Of a stretch of 33,043 bases of DNA, positions 1 through 9,570 are shown in pieces; within the stretch, counting starts at the first letter, position 1, and each line of letters begins with the position of its first letter. The notes beneath the pieces are model-generated. The model saw only the letters and a list, made by a program, of their open reading frames with translations, was not told the DNA's origin and did not search any database. The DNA comes from an uncultured Pirellulaceae bacterium (GTDB lineage Bacteria > Planctomycetota > Planctomycetia > Pirellulales > Pirellulaceae): contig CAJQQR010000170.1 in the NCBI GenBank assembly GCA_905480545.1, forward strand, positions 1-33,043, written 5' to 3'. Both the position numbers and the translations under genes were made by a program.

Positions 1-1
1 A

Positions 2-730
2 AAGGTTTTCAATCGCATCGAGCAGCTAGCTGCACAGCATGGCGAGAAATTGCCGTCAGGTGATCGCGAACGCTACGGCGGTTATGTTGACGGCTTCAAA
101 GACATTAACGGACTGCGCGAACGTTTGGCGGGCGTGTCCGATCACTTAAAGCAATTTGCCCCAGACTATGACGACAAGTTTCTCAATCCGAAATTTGATA
201 CCGATTGGCACGATGCGTTGCTTGACCTTGGGATCGCGGCGCTAAAGGCCGGTCTTACGAATGTGCTTACGATTGGGTCTGGCCGCGGAGAAATTTTTGG
301 CGCTTGGAAAGGACTAGGCATTACCGAGGCGGGACATAATCTTGGACACATGAAGCAACCCAACAATCCGATTTGGATCAAAATTCGAAAATACAATTGT
401 CAGATGCTGGTTAAGTTAATTGAGGGCCTCGAATCGATGCCAGAAGGAAACGGCACGATGATGGACAACACTCTGATTGTTTACACCAGTAACAACGCAG
501 ATAAACAACATACCAATGGGGCTGATTGGCCGTTTATCCTCTTGGGGAATTGCGGCGGACGAATCAAGACCGGACAGTACACTCGACTTGATGGTCGACG
601 TCCCATCAACGCACTTTACACGACCATTCTTCGCGCAATTGGAAATCCAAATGATCGTTTCAACATGGACAAGGGCATCGCGAACGTGCATGACACGAAG
701 GTCGGACCGATCGAAGAATTAATGGCTTAA
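2..730 (+). CDS. DUF1552 family protein, C-terminal part (5' end outside window)
   Basis: The reading frame is open from the first bases of the window and ends in TAA at 728-730, so this is the last ~242 residues of a longer protein. The first in-frame start-like codon is a TTG at 50, but codons upstream of it encode plausible protein, so I treat the gene as truncated by the window edge. The text resembles the C-terminal half of DUF1552, a planctomycete/verrucomicrobial family: an LTIGSG strand, a G-H-N-L-G-H segment, a TLIVYTSN strand followed by a His-containing loop, and a final stretch ending [20 protein letters not shown]1552 proteins are usually exported and encoded beside DUF1592-type cytochrome-like proteins, and such a gene follows here after 230 nt. 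No biochemical function is established. The family assignment is from memory of the pattern. Confidence 0.85.
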   Translation, partial: KVFNRIEQLAAQHGEKLPSGDRERYGGYVDGFKDINGLRERLAGVSDHLKQFAPDYDDKFLNPKFDTDWHDALLDLGIAALKAGLTNVLTIGSGRGEIFGAWKGLGITEAGHNLGHMKQPNNPIWIKIRKYNCQMLVKLIEGLESMPEGNGTMMDNTLIVYTSNNADKQHTNGADWPFILLGNCGGRIKTGQYTRLDGRRPINALYTTILRAIGNPNDRFNMDKGIANVHDTKVGPIEELMA

Positions 731-960
731 TAGGCTGTTGATTTGATTGCCCGAACGGCCTGTGTTTTTTTGGTAGCAGGACACTCCGTGTGCCGTAGCC
801 ATCACAACCCGTTTGATTTTCTGTTGAAAAATGCGGACGGTACGACGGAGCTTGTCTGCTAGTTTGTGACGTCGATAAAATGATGCACAGCCTCAAAGCG
901 TGACTCGTTTTGTTGGAATCAAGAATCCATGTTGCAACCGAAATTGCTTGAGCATCGGAA

Positions 961-3498
961 ATGAAATTGAAACTTGAAATGCAGTTAAACGATAAGTCAC
1001 TTTTTCATTTCGCAAGAATTAATCCGAATGCGGGAGGCAATACTCGCTTTTTTTCTAAACCGTATTCCGCGCTGCGTTCATTGACGTCACGGCTTTCGGT
1101 GTTTTGTTGCATTTGTTTTTTCGCTCTTGCATCATCAGTCTTGGCAGATGAGCCCGCGACATTCAAGAGTTTTGCCAAGCCGTTTCTGGACCAGTATTGT
1201 GCAGACTGTCACGCTGATGGTGCAAGCGAAGGAGACATTTCATTTGATAAACTCCAAACCGTCGACGCGGACAACGCAGAAATTTGGAAACGAATTTGGG
1301 ATCAAGTCGCACTCAAAGAGATGCCGCCAAGCGATGAAAGCGACCAACCTGCTGCCATGCGGCGTGTGGAACTTTCGAACTGGATCACGAAAGAACTTAA
1401 GTTTGCGATGAAGGACAAAGGTGGCTTCAACGCGCACCTTCAACCCGCCAAAGGAAACTATCTGGATCATGATGTTCTATTTGGCGATTTGCCCGCCGGA
1501 TTGGAACCACCGTCCACACCCGCTCGTATTTGGCGAATTCATCCGCAAGAACACCTGACAAGATTGAACGAATTAATCAACCGCGAGCCGGAATTTAATC
1601 CGAATCGCCCAGGTCTGAGAACGCGTGGAGATTTTATTCCGCCCAATCAAGAAGGTGAGGTCAAAGTCTATTACGGTCTTGATCGCTTGATTGGCTGGGT
1701 AGGCGGCACAGCAGCGTACGCTGCGGCGATCACCGGCTTCCCTCCGATTCTGACAACATCAGATCGGCATGGTCTTCGGGATTATCCAATCCTCTATTCC
1801 ATCAACGGCGCGGAAGCCACTCAAATCGCCGCCAACGCCGAGAACATCCTTCGATTCATGGCGTTCGGGCCGGACGCGGAACCGTATCAGTTTGCAGACA
1901 AGGTTGGAGAGATTGACAAAAAATATAAACACGAGAGCGTTCGCGGGTTGAGCCAAAGTCTGTTTTACAGCAAGTCTCCAATGCGACCGCTGACGCCCGT
2001 CTACGATTTGATCCATGAAGAAACCGTTTCGGAAAACGGATTGAAAAAAGCGGTCGATTTTCTGTTTGAAGCGTTAACCTGTCGACCACCGACTGAAAGT
2101 GAGTCCCAGGAATACGTCAGCATTTTAAAAGAATCAATCGCAGATCTTGGAAAAGAAGAAGGAATCATTCTCGGCTTGGTTCCCATTTTCCTTGACCGAA
2201 GTGCACTCTTTCGGACTGAACTTGCGGATACCGGCAGTCCTGATCGATACGGTCGGGTGATGCTGAAGAATCATGAGCTCGCACTGGCGATCAATGCAGC
2301 ATTTAGTTACATCCCGCCAGACGCAGCGTTGACGGCCGCTCTACACAATGGCCAACTGAAAACTCGGGACGATGTCAAACGAGAAGTAACCCGCATTTTG
2401 AACGACGATCGCATTCGAAAGCCGCGGATACTGCAATTTTTTCGTGAGTTTTTCGATTACGATCGTGCCGGGACGGTGTGCAAAGACACAAAGGCATTGG
2501 TCCGGGCCGGCGGTCAACCCAACTCTTATTACCGAACCATGTTTGCGATGACCGCAAGCACCGACCGATTGATCGAGTTGATTTTAGCGGAAGACAAAAA
2601 CGTCCTTTCCGAATTGTTAACAACAGATCGTGTTGTATTCAGCGTTCGTCAAGATGCAGATTATTTTGGCGAATACGTTGGCCAACAAAAGCGATCCGCA
2701 GCACCGAATCCGGAGAACAATGCGCCCCAAAAGAATCCGGCTAAAAAACAGGCGAAGAAGAAGGGGCCCAAAAGCTCCAGGTTCATTCAGCCCGCAAAAC
2801 TTTCAAACGGAAAACCAATTCACGTTCGAATCGCCAAGGTCGTTAAAGGACAGAAACCTCAACGATCGCTAACTCGACTACCATCAGAACAACGCATGGG
2901 GATTTTGACGCATCCCAGCTGGTTGGTGTCTCATTCCGATGCGATGGATAATCACGCGATTCTTCGCGGCAAATGGATTCGCGAGCGACTGCTTGGAGAC
3001 GCAGTTCCCGACGTACCGATTACCGTTGACGCAATGTTACCCGACGAGCCCAACCAAACGCTGCGGCATCGAATGCGTGTGACTCGCGAAGACAACTGTA
3101 TTCGGTGCCACCGAAAAATGGACCCTCTCGGATTGCCCTTTGAGATGTTCAATCATCTTGGTCTTTATCGAAAGATTGAGCTTGGTAAACCAGTCAACAC
3201 CTCGGGTGAGATTATCGATAGCGGTGATGCAAATTTGGACGGGACTGTCGATGATGCTTTAGATATGATTGGCAAGTTGGCAAAAAGTGAACGGGTCAAG
3301 CAAGTCTTCGTTCGGCACGTGTTTCGGTTTTGGATGGGTCGCAACGAGACGCTTAACGACGCGCCAATCCTTCAGAATGCCTATCGATCGTACACAGAAA
3401 GTGGCGGCAGCATGAAAGCATTGCTAATTTCGCTACTGACCTCAGATGCGTTTCTCTATCGCAAGGTGGAACGTCAATCGAGTCCCGCCACGGAATAA
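961..3498 (+). CDS. Exported DUF1592/DUF1588/DUF1585 cytochrome-like protein with two CxxCH motifs
   Basis: 845 residues. A hydrophobic segment at 46-60 ending in VLA (60-62) looks like a signal peptide, but it sits behind about 45 residues. No ATG lies nearer than codon 7; a TTG at 1081 (codon 41) would give a normal-length signal peptide. The mature part starts with a planctomycete cytochrome-like module with haem motif C80-A-D-C-H84. A DUF1592-like region follows (about 425-560), then DUF1588 (about 645-745) with a second haem-type motif C713-I-R-C-H717 followed by KMDPLG, and DUF1585 (about 760-835). A Lys/Pro/Asn-rich linker covers about 578-610. The family is typical of Planctomycetes and Verrucomicrobia and is thought to be a periplasmic c-type cytochrome protein, but its reaction is unknown. 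It lies 230 nt downstream of the DUF1552 gene, its usual partner. No Shine-Dalgarno sequence is visible. Confidence 0.9.
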   Translation: MKLKLEMQLNDKSLFHFARINPNAGGNTRFFSKPYSALRSLTSRLSVFCCICFFALASSVLADEPATFKSFAKPFLDQYCADCHADGASEGDISFDKLQTVDADNAEIWKRIWDQVALKEMPPSDESDQPAAMRRVELSNWITKELKFAMKDKGGFNAHLQPAKGNYLDHDVLFGDLPAGLEPPSTPARIWRIHPQEHLTRLNELINREPEFNPNRPGLRTRGDFIPPNQEGEVKVYYGLDRLIGWVGGTAAYAAAITGFPPILTTSDRHGLRDYPILYSINGAEATQIAANAENILRFMAFGPDAEPYQFADKVGEIDKKYKHESVRGLSQSLFYSKSPMRPLTPVYDLIHEETVSENGLKKAVDFLFEALTCRPPTESESQEYVSILKESIADLGKEEGIILGLVPIFLDRSALFRTELADTGSPDRYGRVMLKNHELALAINAAFSYIPPDAALTAALHNGQLKTRDDVKREVTRILNDDRIRKPRILQFFREFFDYDRAGTVCKDTKALVRAGGQPNSYYRTMFAMTASTDRLIELILAEDKNVLSELLTTDRVVFSVRQDADYFGEYVGQQKRSAAPNPENNAPQKNPAKKQAKKKGPKSSRFIQPAKLSNGKPIHVRIAKVVKGQKPQRSLTRLPSEQRMGILTHPSWLVSHSDAMDNHAILRGKWIRERLLGDAVPDVPITVDAMLPDEPNQTLRHRMRVTREDNCIRCHRKMDPLGLPFEMFNHLGLYRKIELGKPVNTSGEIIDSGDANLDGTVDDALDMIGKLAKSERVKQVFVRHVFRFWMGRNETLNDAPILQNAYRSYTESGGSMKALLISLLTSDAFLYRKVERQSSPATE

Positions 3499-3540
3499 AA
3501 TTCTTTGTTTGTGAAGCACGAAAAAACTGACTTGCGAACG

Positions 3541-3570
3541 TGATACAATGTGTGCAACTATCCTTTGAGG
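3541..3570 (+). promoter_or_regulatory. Extended -10 promoter candidate and ribosome binding site of the ceramidase-like gene
   Basis: TGATACAAT at 3541-3549 fits an extended -10 element (TGn plus TACAAT). No convincing -35 is present 17 bp upstream. A start of transcription near 3556 would give a leader of about 25 nt. GAGG at 3567-3570 lies 10 nt before the ATG at 3581 and can serve as Shine-Dalgarno sequence. This suggests the gene is transcribed separately from the DUF1592 gene 82 nt upstream. Confidence 0.4.
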
Positions 3571-3580
3571 TATTCGTACG

Positions 3581-5110
3581 ATGACATTGTCACAAATCAC
3601 TTTTGCCGCTTTCTGCATGTTCGGGATTGCAACCGCAACTTCACCGGCACAAGAATCCCAGTCACGAAAATTGGAGTCACAAAAACCGGAGGCACAGGCA
3701 TCCGATCCGTCGATTCTTTTTGCTGGCATTGGTGTGACGGATATTTCGCCGCCGCTCGCCTTTCCCATGGCAGGCTACTATCACGAACGCTTGTCGGATG
3801 GGACTGCAGATCCGCTCAAGGCTAAGGCGATCGTCTTTCGCCAGGGAAAGAAATTCGCGGCAATTGTGGTTTGCGATTTGATCGGGATTTCCACCGATCT
3901 ATCCCACGAGATCCGAAAAAGCGCATTCCAAAAAACGGGAATTCCGATGGATAACATTGTGGTTGCTGCGACTCATACCCACACTGCACCCGACTACATG
4001 CGAGAACTTTGGTGGAATCTCGGGGGCCAGCGGCAGGACCCAGCTCGTGCCAAATATGTACGCCGTTTGATCGATGGTCCGGTTGAGGCCATCGTGGCCG
4101 CAGTTTCGGACCTGCAACCAAGTAGCCTCGCTTCCGGTTCGGCGACGCAAAAGACTCCGGTTGCATTCAATCGTCGATTCGTGATGCGTGATGGAACGGT
4201 GAAAACATGGCAAAAGTTCAGCAATCCAAATGTCGTGCGCACTGCTGGCCCCATCGACCCGGAAATCGGCTTGCTTGCGATTCGCGATTGGAAGACCAAA
4301 AAAACGCGAGGAATCATCAGCAACTTTGCCCTTCACCTGGATACAGTTGGCGGTACAAAGTGGAGCGCCGACTATCCACACTTTATCAGCGAAACCATCA
4401 AAAAAGCGGTTGGGACGGACACCGTTTCAGTTTTTGCGACCGGATGCTGCGGCGACATCAACCACTCGGATCCGGACAACGCCGCGCGAAACAAAGCTGA
4501 TTTCATTGGGAACTCCATTGGAGATTCGATTGTTGGAGAGCTGAAAGACTTGACGACGCTCAAACAAACAGACTTGGTCGTGAAATCAATGATTGTGAAA
4601 CTTCCGCTGCGAGAAGTGACCACGGAAGATGTCGAGAAAGCGATAGAAGTGATTACTGCAGCCAATAATAAAGAAAAAGTTGACTTCTTCGAACATGTCA
4701 CGGCGCATATAAAATTGACGCTTGATCGGCTTCGAAACCGCAAACCGATTGCCAAAGCGAATGAGCTTCTAAGATCGGGGATCAGCCGAAAGCTTGCGGG
4801 CGTTGGTGAAGAACTACCAGTTCAAATCACTGCGATCACGCTGGGACAAGATGTTGCCATCGTTTGCCTTCCCGGCGAAGTCTTCGTTGAATTGGGACTG
4901 GCCATCAAGCGAGCTTCACCGTTCAAAACGACGATCGTCATCGAACTCTCCAACGCTGGCGAAACAGCATACATTCCGAATCGGATAGCCTATGCCGGCG
5001 GCGGTTACGAGGTGACCAACTCGACATTGAAGCCTGGTGGCGGAGAAATATTAGTCGAATCCGCACTGACCCTTTTACAACAAGCCGTCGCCGCCCGAGG
5101 CAGCAAGTGA
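3581..5110 (+). CDS. Secreted neutral ceramidase-like hydrolase
   Basis: 509 residues, beginning with a signal peptide (about 1-23) and a short Gln/Lys/Ser-rich linker (24-41). The body matches the N-terminal catalytic domain of neutral/alkaline ceramidases. A first strand FAGIGVTDISPP (47-58) precedes the zinc motif THTHTAP (131-137, His132 and His134), a conserved His in NFALHLDT (His252), and a CCGDINH loop (289-295). Bacterial ceramidases carry a GDVSP-type sequence with a catalytic Ser at the loop position where this protein has Asn294. The true substrate may therefore not be ceramide; planctomycete genomes carry many such homologues of unknown substrate. The C-terminal immunoglobulin-like domain of true ceramidases seems shortened or absent, as the protein ends soon after a GGYEVTNS stretch. 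It appears monocistronic. Confidence 0.85.
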   Translation: MTLSQITFAAFCMFGIATATSPAQESQSRKLESQKPEAQASDPSILFAGIGVTDISPPLAFPMAGYYHERLSDGTADPLKAKAIVFRQGKKFAAIVVCDLIGISTDLSHEIRKSAFQKTGIPMDNIVVAATHTHTAPDYMRELWWNLGGQRQDPARAKYVRRLIDGPVEAIVAAVSDLQPSSLASGSATQKTPVAFNRRFVMRDGTVKTWQKFSNPNVVRTAGPIDPEIGLLAIRDWKTKKTRGIISNFALHLDTVGGTKWSADYPHFISETIKKAVGTDTVSVFATGCCGDINHSDPDNAARNKADFIGNSIGDSIVGELKDLTTLKQTDLVVKSMIVKLPLREVTTEDVEKAIEVITAANNKEKVDFFEHVTAHIKLTLDRLRNRKPIAKANELLRSGISRKLAGVGEELPVQITAITLGQDVAIVCLPGEVFVELGLAIKRASPFKTTIVIELSNAGETAYIPNRIAYAGGGYEVTNSTLKPGGGEILVESALTLLQQAVAARGSK

Positions 5111-5337
5111 TTAATAACCCATTTGTTTCTTTGAAGAGAAAAATCGAACACGCGAGTGGTTTGTCAATGCTGAACTAACCGGTAACTACGCTCGCCAGAG
5201 CTTGGAATTCCACCGTCTGGCGACCTTCGCTAAATTCCAATTTAGATTCGACATACTAGGACGAAATCGAAAAAGCTACATCGATGCCTTAATCGCAACA
5301 GACCAAATTGCCTTCCACACGCCCCGCAACGCTGTCC
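5111..5337. other. Intergenic stretch without recognisable gene
   Basis: Between the ceramidase-like gene and the end of a small minus-strand ORF. I see no convincing coding sequence, RNA gene or terminator. It may contain decayed coding sequence belonging to the minus-strand ORF at 5338-5664, but I could not recognise continued homology in any minus-strand frame. Confidence 0.4.
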
Positions 5338-5664
5338 CTAATCAAATGCAGATTTGCTGCTGGTGGCGCGGAGAATGGGTAACACTTGTTCATCGACAGA
5401 GCCTCCCGATACCGAATTGAAGCGTTGAACGCTTCCATCGCGAGGGCCAAAATGAATCCCATAGTGATTGGAAGAAAGCCCAGTGAAGTCGTGACTCCCG
5501 TGCGCTTTCAGTGGTGATGTCACATATGTCGTCTCAGGTGCTACACGAAGCGGCACATCAACAAATTGGGCTCGAATCGCAAGCATCAACAAAATGGTGC
5601 CAAGCAGGATGCTTCCAATCAGCCAGTACCGAAGTTTTATTTTCTTCAAAGAATTCACGGGCAA
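5338..5664 (-). CDS. Small membrane-anchored hypothetical protein, possibly a 5' remnant of a larger gene
   Basis: 108 residues, divergent from the Asp-box gene that starts at 5800, leaving a 135-nt shared upstream region. The N-terminus has a basic stretch (KKIKLR) and one good transmembrane helix at about 13-31. A segment reading APETTYVTSPL follows, then a Gly/His/Asp stretch. From memory, many planctomycete membrane proteins of unknown function start their extracytoplasmic part with an ETTY-x-T-x-PL-x-x-x-G-x-x-D-Y/F motif just after an N-terminal helix, but those proteins are several hundred residues long. Here the similarity seems to stop after HDFTG and the frame ends about 45 residues later. 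I infer either a short real protein or the intact 5' end of a degraded gene. It is not simply the shadow of a gene, because the plus-strand gene probably begins downstream of it. Confidence 0.4.
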   Translation of the reverse strand: MPVNSLKKIKLRYWLIGSILLGTILLMLAIRAQFVDVPLRVAPETTYVTSPLKAHGSHDFTGLSSNHYGIHFGPRDGSVQRFNSVSGGSVDEQVLPILRATSSKSAFD

Positions 5665-5799
5665 GTGATTAATGCTCTTTTATTTCTTGGATTATTGATC
5701 GCAATGTGCATATATTTGCGGCAACCGAATGTATCATCATTGAATGTCCCTTCGCATCGATTTTCTATTCATTCGCACGGCAGCAACAACTTGAACTTG

Positions 5800-8505
5800 A
5801 TGACAAAACGCATTCTTCTATTCGCCTTTACCGCAGGATTATTGCCCGGTCTATTGCTCGCGCAGCAACCAACAGCAAAAGAGTTAACGAATTCCCAGCC
5901 GCAATCACCGCTTGTTGATTCATTCAATAAATATCAACAGTTAAAAAATAAGTCGCTGTTCGGAGCAGAATGGATTAGCGTCGGGCCGGTCGTCAATTCG
6001 GCGAGGGTCGAATCGGTGCAACTTGATCCAACCCATCCGGGAACGATGTACGTTGCGTTCGGATCAGGCAATCTGTGGAAGACAACCAACAACGGATTGA
6101 CTTGGAAACCCCTATTTGAAAATCAAGCGTCGCATGGAATCGGCGACATTGCATTGGCTCCGTCAAACCCAAATGTGATTTATCTTGGAACGGGCGAGAG
6201 TTTAAAAAAAGCTCGTAACTTTACGATACCGGGCACAGGTGTTTACCGCTCGGATGACGGCGGCGAGAACTGGCGACATTTGGGTTTATCCGATTCTTGG
6301 CATATTGGCGAAATCGCCGTCCACCCGACCAATCCCGATATGGCCTTGGTTGCAGTGCTGGGGCACTTTTGGTCGGCGAACGAAAATCGTGGATTGTATC
6401 GAACGGAAGATGGTGGAAAAAGTTGGCAGCGCGTTTTGCATCTGGACAACAAGACCGGTGCGAACGATGTCGTTTGGAGCCACTCTGATCCAAACGTTGT
6501 TTACGCATCGATGTGGGAAAATCATCCCGGAGTTTGTGGTGCAAACAGTACAGTGCATCGCAGTTCAGACGGTGGGGCGACGTGGGAGAAATGTGAAAAC
6601 GGTTTTCCATCGGGGGATCAGATCGGTCGAATCGGCTTGGCGGTATCGTATTCGGACGCAAATAAAGTCTACGCATTGGTCGACAACCGCGAGTTTTCCG
6701 AAAGTGCCGCGGCGCAGGTCTATCAAAGTATTGACGGCGGTAAAAGCTGGAATCGAACTCACAAGGAAGATCTGCAATTCCTTTCGCGAATCGGCTGGTA
6801 CTTTGCCGACATCTACGTCAATCCGAAAAACGACGAAGAGATTTTTGCACTGGGTGTTCGTGTCGCGCACAGTGTCGACGGTGGCAAGACATTTGAACTG
6901 ATCAGCGGTAACGTTTCACACATCAACCCCAGCGCTGCTGCCGGATTGCACCTTGATCATTGTGAGATGTGGATCAACCTGACCAATCCGAAACACCTCG
7001 TATTGGGAAATGATGGAGGGCTCTACCAAAGTTACGACAAAGGAAAAAGCTGGCTGCATTTGAACAACTTGCCGACCGGCGAGTTCTACGACATTGCGAT
7101 TGATCAAAGCACGCCCTATAAAATTTATGCGGGTGCCCAAGACGACGCGACCGTTTTCGGACCAGCAACCGAATTCAATCCAAGTCAGCCGGACCCTTGG
7201 CGGTACTTGTGGATTGATCCATGGAATGGCGGCGATGGATGCGTTTCGCAAGTCGACCCCAACGATCCGAACACGGTTTACTTCAGTGCCCAAGAAGGCG
7301 CATTTCGTCGCAAGAACATGTCGACCAATCGCTCAAAGCCAATTCGGCCTCGGTTTGCAAAAGAGTTTATCGCGGAAAATCCAAACGCCAAGTTAAACTT
7401 TAATTTTGTCGCCCCGATGATCATCTCGCCGCATGATTCGAAGACGCTGTACTTGGGCGGCAACTATATTTTCAAAAGTAAAAACCGCGGAGACGATTGG
7501 TCAGTGATCAGTCCGAACGTCGGCATTTCTAAAGATGAAAAACGGCAATCAATTGCGGCGGCTACGATCGCTGAATCGCCGCGTGTTGCAGGATTGATTT
7601 ATGCCGGAACGGACAAAGGAGCGGTTTGGGTTTCCGAAGATGCTGGCCAGAATTGGACGGAGCGAACGGGGAACCTTCCGATTGGTTACGTGCGAAGTAT
7701 CTTTCCGTCGAAACATCATGACTCGCGAGCTTATTTAGCAATGTCCGGTTTGAATTACGATGACTTTCAAACCTATTTATATTGCACGGAAGATCGAGGT
7801 AAGACGTGGAATCCAATTGCCAGCAATCTGTCCAACGAACCGGCGAACGTTATTTGCGAAGACCCAATTCATCAAAACGTTTTGTACGCGGGTCTTTTTC
7901 GCGGCGTTTACATTTCGATCGACCGTGGCAAGTCCTGGTCAATACTAGGAAAGAATTTACCAGCGTGCAGCGTTGCTGATTTTGAAATTCACAATGGCGA
8001 AAAGGAGTTAATCATCGCGACCCACGGACGAGGGATTTACAAAACGGACCTGACACCCATCCATGATACGATTGGGCAAAAGCTCTTTGACAAAGAGGTT
8101 GATCACTTCTTTCAAATCCCAATTGCAAAACGCCCCTATTTAAGCGACACAAATCCCAGCTTGAACTTTCGCAAATCCGAGAGGACAACATTTTCTTTTT
8201 GGCTGAAAAAAGCGAGCAAAGTAAAAATGTCCGTATTCGCGGCGAATGAGAAACCAAAATCGGATGCCGCATCAAACCACTCTCCAAAGCCAATAGTTTC
8301 TTTTGATATAGACGGCAAAAAGGGATTGAATCAATTTCGCTGGGATTTGATGACCCAACAGACCAAAAGCCCGGCACCTTATTTTGTCAACTACAAAAGT
8401 TATTTGGGTGTTGGCGAATATCGAATCCAAATCGCCGGCGGGAATGATGTTAAGTTGACAGGGCAGCTTTCGGTCGTCGATTCCGCGAAACCGAATTTGC
8501 CATAG
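5800..8505 (+). CDS. Secreted Asp-box (BNR/VPS10-sortilin-like) beta-propeller protein
   Basis: 901 residues from the ATG at 5800. The frame is open further upstream, but this ATG gives an ideal signal peptide (TKR, a hydrophobic core, cleavage after Ala21 before QQP), so I reject a TTG at 5566. The body contains about ten Asp-box motifs (S/T-x-D-x-G-x-x-W/F), for example SDDGGENW, TEDGGKSW, SSDGGATW, SIDGGKSW, SEDAGQNW and SIDRGKSW. They are spread over about residues 90-760 and alternate with strands such as P-x-x-V-Y-x-G. This is the layout of two-lobed BNR/sortilin-type propellers often labelled 'glycosyl hydrolase'. The C-terminal ~110 residues form a beta-rich domain with an N-Q-F-R-W-D motif common to this group. 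I see no catalytic set of a known glycosidase, so the enzyme label is unsupported. Likely exported, ligand or polymer unknown. Confidence 0.85.
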   Translation: MTKRILLFAFTAGLLPGLLLAQQPTAKELTNSQPQSPLVDSFNKYQQLKNKSLFGAEWISVGPVVNSARVESVQLDPTHPGTMYVAFGSGNLWKTTNNGLTWKPLFENQASHGIGDIALAPSNPNVIYLGTGESLKKARNFTIPGTGVYRSDDGGENWRHLGLSDSWHIGEIAVHPTNPDMALVAVLGHFWSANENRGLYRTEDGGKSWQRVLHLDNKTGANDVVWSHSDPNVVYASMWENHPGVCGANSTVHRSSDGGATWEKCENGFPSGDQIGRIGLAVSYSDANKVYALVDNREFSESAAAQVYQSIDGGKSWNRTHKEDLQFLSRIGWYFADIYVNPKNDEEIFALGVRVAHSVDGGKTFELISGNVSHINPSAAAGLHLDHCEMWINLTNPKHLVLGNDGGLYQSYDKGKSWLHLNNLPTGEFYDIAIDQSTPYKIYAGAQDDATVFGPATEFNPSQPDPWRYLWIDPWNGGDGCVSQVDPNDPNTVYFSAQEGAFRRKNMSTNRSKPIRPRFAKEFIAENPNAKLNFNFVAPMIISPHDSKTLYLGGNYIFKSKNRGDDWSVISPNVGISKDEKRQSIAAATIAESPRVAGLIYAGTDKGAVWVSEDAGQNWTERTGNLPIGYVRSIFPSKHHDSRAYLAMSGLNYDDFQTYLYCTEDRGKTWNPIASNLSNEPANVICEDPIHQNVLYAGLFRGVYISIDRGKSWSILGKNLPACSVADFEIHNGEKELIIATHGRGIYKTDLTPIHDTIGQKLFDKEVDHFFQIPIAKRPYLSDTNPSLNFRKSERTTFSFWLKKASKVKMSVFAANEKPKSDAASNHSPKPIVSFDIDGKKGLNQFRWDLMTQQTKSPAPYFVNYKSYLGVGEYRIQIAGGNDVKLTGQLSVVDSAKPNLP

Positions 8506-8646
8506 CCTGCTCCGCTGAACCGCATTACTTGGTAAAATGTTGTCAGACTGATCGGGTTCCATTCTGAATCCGTCTCACAAATAAATCCCCCAAACTAACT
8601 TGCTCCAGATCACCTGCACTCTCTAACAAGGTAAAAGAAATTCGTT

Positions 8647-9369
8647 ATGGGAAGAAGTTTCGAAAATCGGAAGCTGTCGATCCTCAAGACCTCTGGCCAA
8701 AAATCCAAGCTTTATTCAAAGTACGGAAAGTTGCTTTATGTCACGGCAAAAAACGGTGTTCCCGATCCCGAAGCTAATCCAGCGCTGCGGACTTTAATTG
8801 ACAAGGCAAAACGTGAAAACGTTCCCAGTCACGTGATCGATAAAGCACTGGAAAAAGCAAATGGCGTCGGCGGTGAAGACTATGTTGCGGCCCGTTATGA
8901 AGGATTCGGACCGGGTGGTTGCTCGGTGATTGTTGATTGCTTGACGGACAACAACAACCGCACGATTACGGACGTGCGAATCTGCTTTACCAAGGTCGGT
9001 GCGAAGCTTGGGCCGACCGGATCGGTTTCTCATCAGTTTGATCACCTTGCTGTTTTTTCTTTCAAAGGAGACAACGAAGATCAGATTTTAGAAGCGATGA
9101 TGGAAGCTGAAGTTGACGTCGACGACATCCAAATCAAAGACGGTCAAGCGACGTTGTTTGCTCCGGCTGGCGAATTTTACAAAGCCAAAATGGCTCTGGC
9201 CGCCGCTTTTCCAGAAACTGTATTAGAAGTTCAGGAAATCAGTTTCATTCCTCAAACCACAACCGAGATCAGCGCCGACGACCTGCCCACATTTGAACGA
9301 TTTATTGAATTGCTGAACGACAACGAAGATGTCCAAGACATCTACCATAACGCGACGTTACCGGGATAG
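8647..9369 (+). CDS. YebC/PmpR/TACO1 family protein (YeeN-like branch)
   Basis: 240 residues, the normal length of the family. It begins MGRSFENRK instead of the MAGHSKW of classical YebC, and continues with [24 protein letters not shown] and [14 protein letters not shown] central E-G-F-G-P-G-G segment, DNNNRT and a GSVSHQF strand follow. The start and the YAK/YSKYG-type text place it with the YeeN-type paralogues. Members were long called transcriptional regulators; later work on YebC2/TACO1 relatives points to a role at the ribosome in synthesis of difficult peptide stretches. No ruvC is adjacent, unlike the classical yebC context. A TGGTAAAAT extended -10-like element lies at 8530-8538, about 110 nt before the start. 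The transcription unit appears to contain only this gene. Confidence 0.9.
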   Translation: MGRSFENRKLSILKTSGQKSKLYSKYGKLLYVTAKNGVPDPEANPALRTLIDKAKRENVPSHVIDKALEKANGVGGEDYVAARYEGFGPGGCSVIVDCLTDNNNRTITDVRICFTKVGAKLGPTGSVSHQFDHLAVFSFKGDNEDQILEAMMEAEVDVDDIQIKDGQATLFAPAGEFYKAKMALAAAFPETVLEVQEISFIPQTTTEISADDLPTFERFIELLNDNEDVQDIYHNATLPG

Positions 9370-9570
9370 TCCTCCGTTGATCTGTCATTAAACGTTAATC
9401 TCCAATTGCTTTTCAGGCCGCAATCCGCAACGCTTCTCTATTACCCCGAAATTATCTAAAAATCCGAAAAAGTTCGCGAATCGGAGTCTATACGCTTGAA
9501 TTCTGATGTGCGAAACTATGATCTTTTCAAAAATAGCTTTCAACTTCGAGTATTCAGCAGGAGAAAAATT

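Noticed and set aside
3899..4381. Minus-strand frame of 160 codons inside the ceramidase-like gene
   Set aside because: Antisense to conserved ceramidase motifs; the translation shows no recognisable family or membrane signal.
5566..5799. Upstream extension of the Asp-box protein from a TTG at 5566
   Set aside because: The ATG at 5800 directly starts a textbook signal peptide, and the extension overlaps the divergent minus-strand ORF.
6239..6901. Plus-strand frame of 220 codons inside the Asp-box protein gene
   Set aside because: Lies fully inside a gene with ten well-formed Asp-box motifs in another frame; its translation has no domain pattern and odd Trp/Arg/Cys content.
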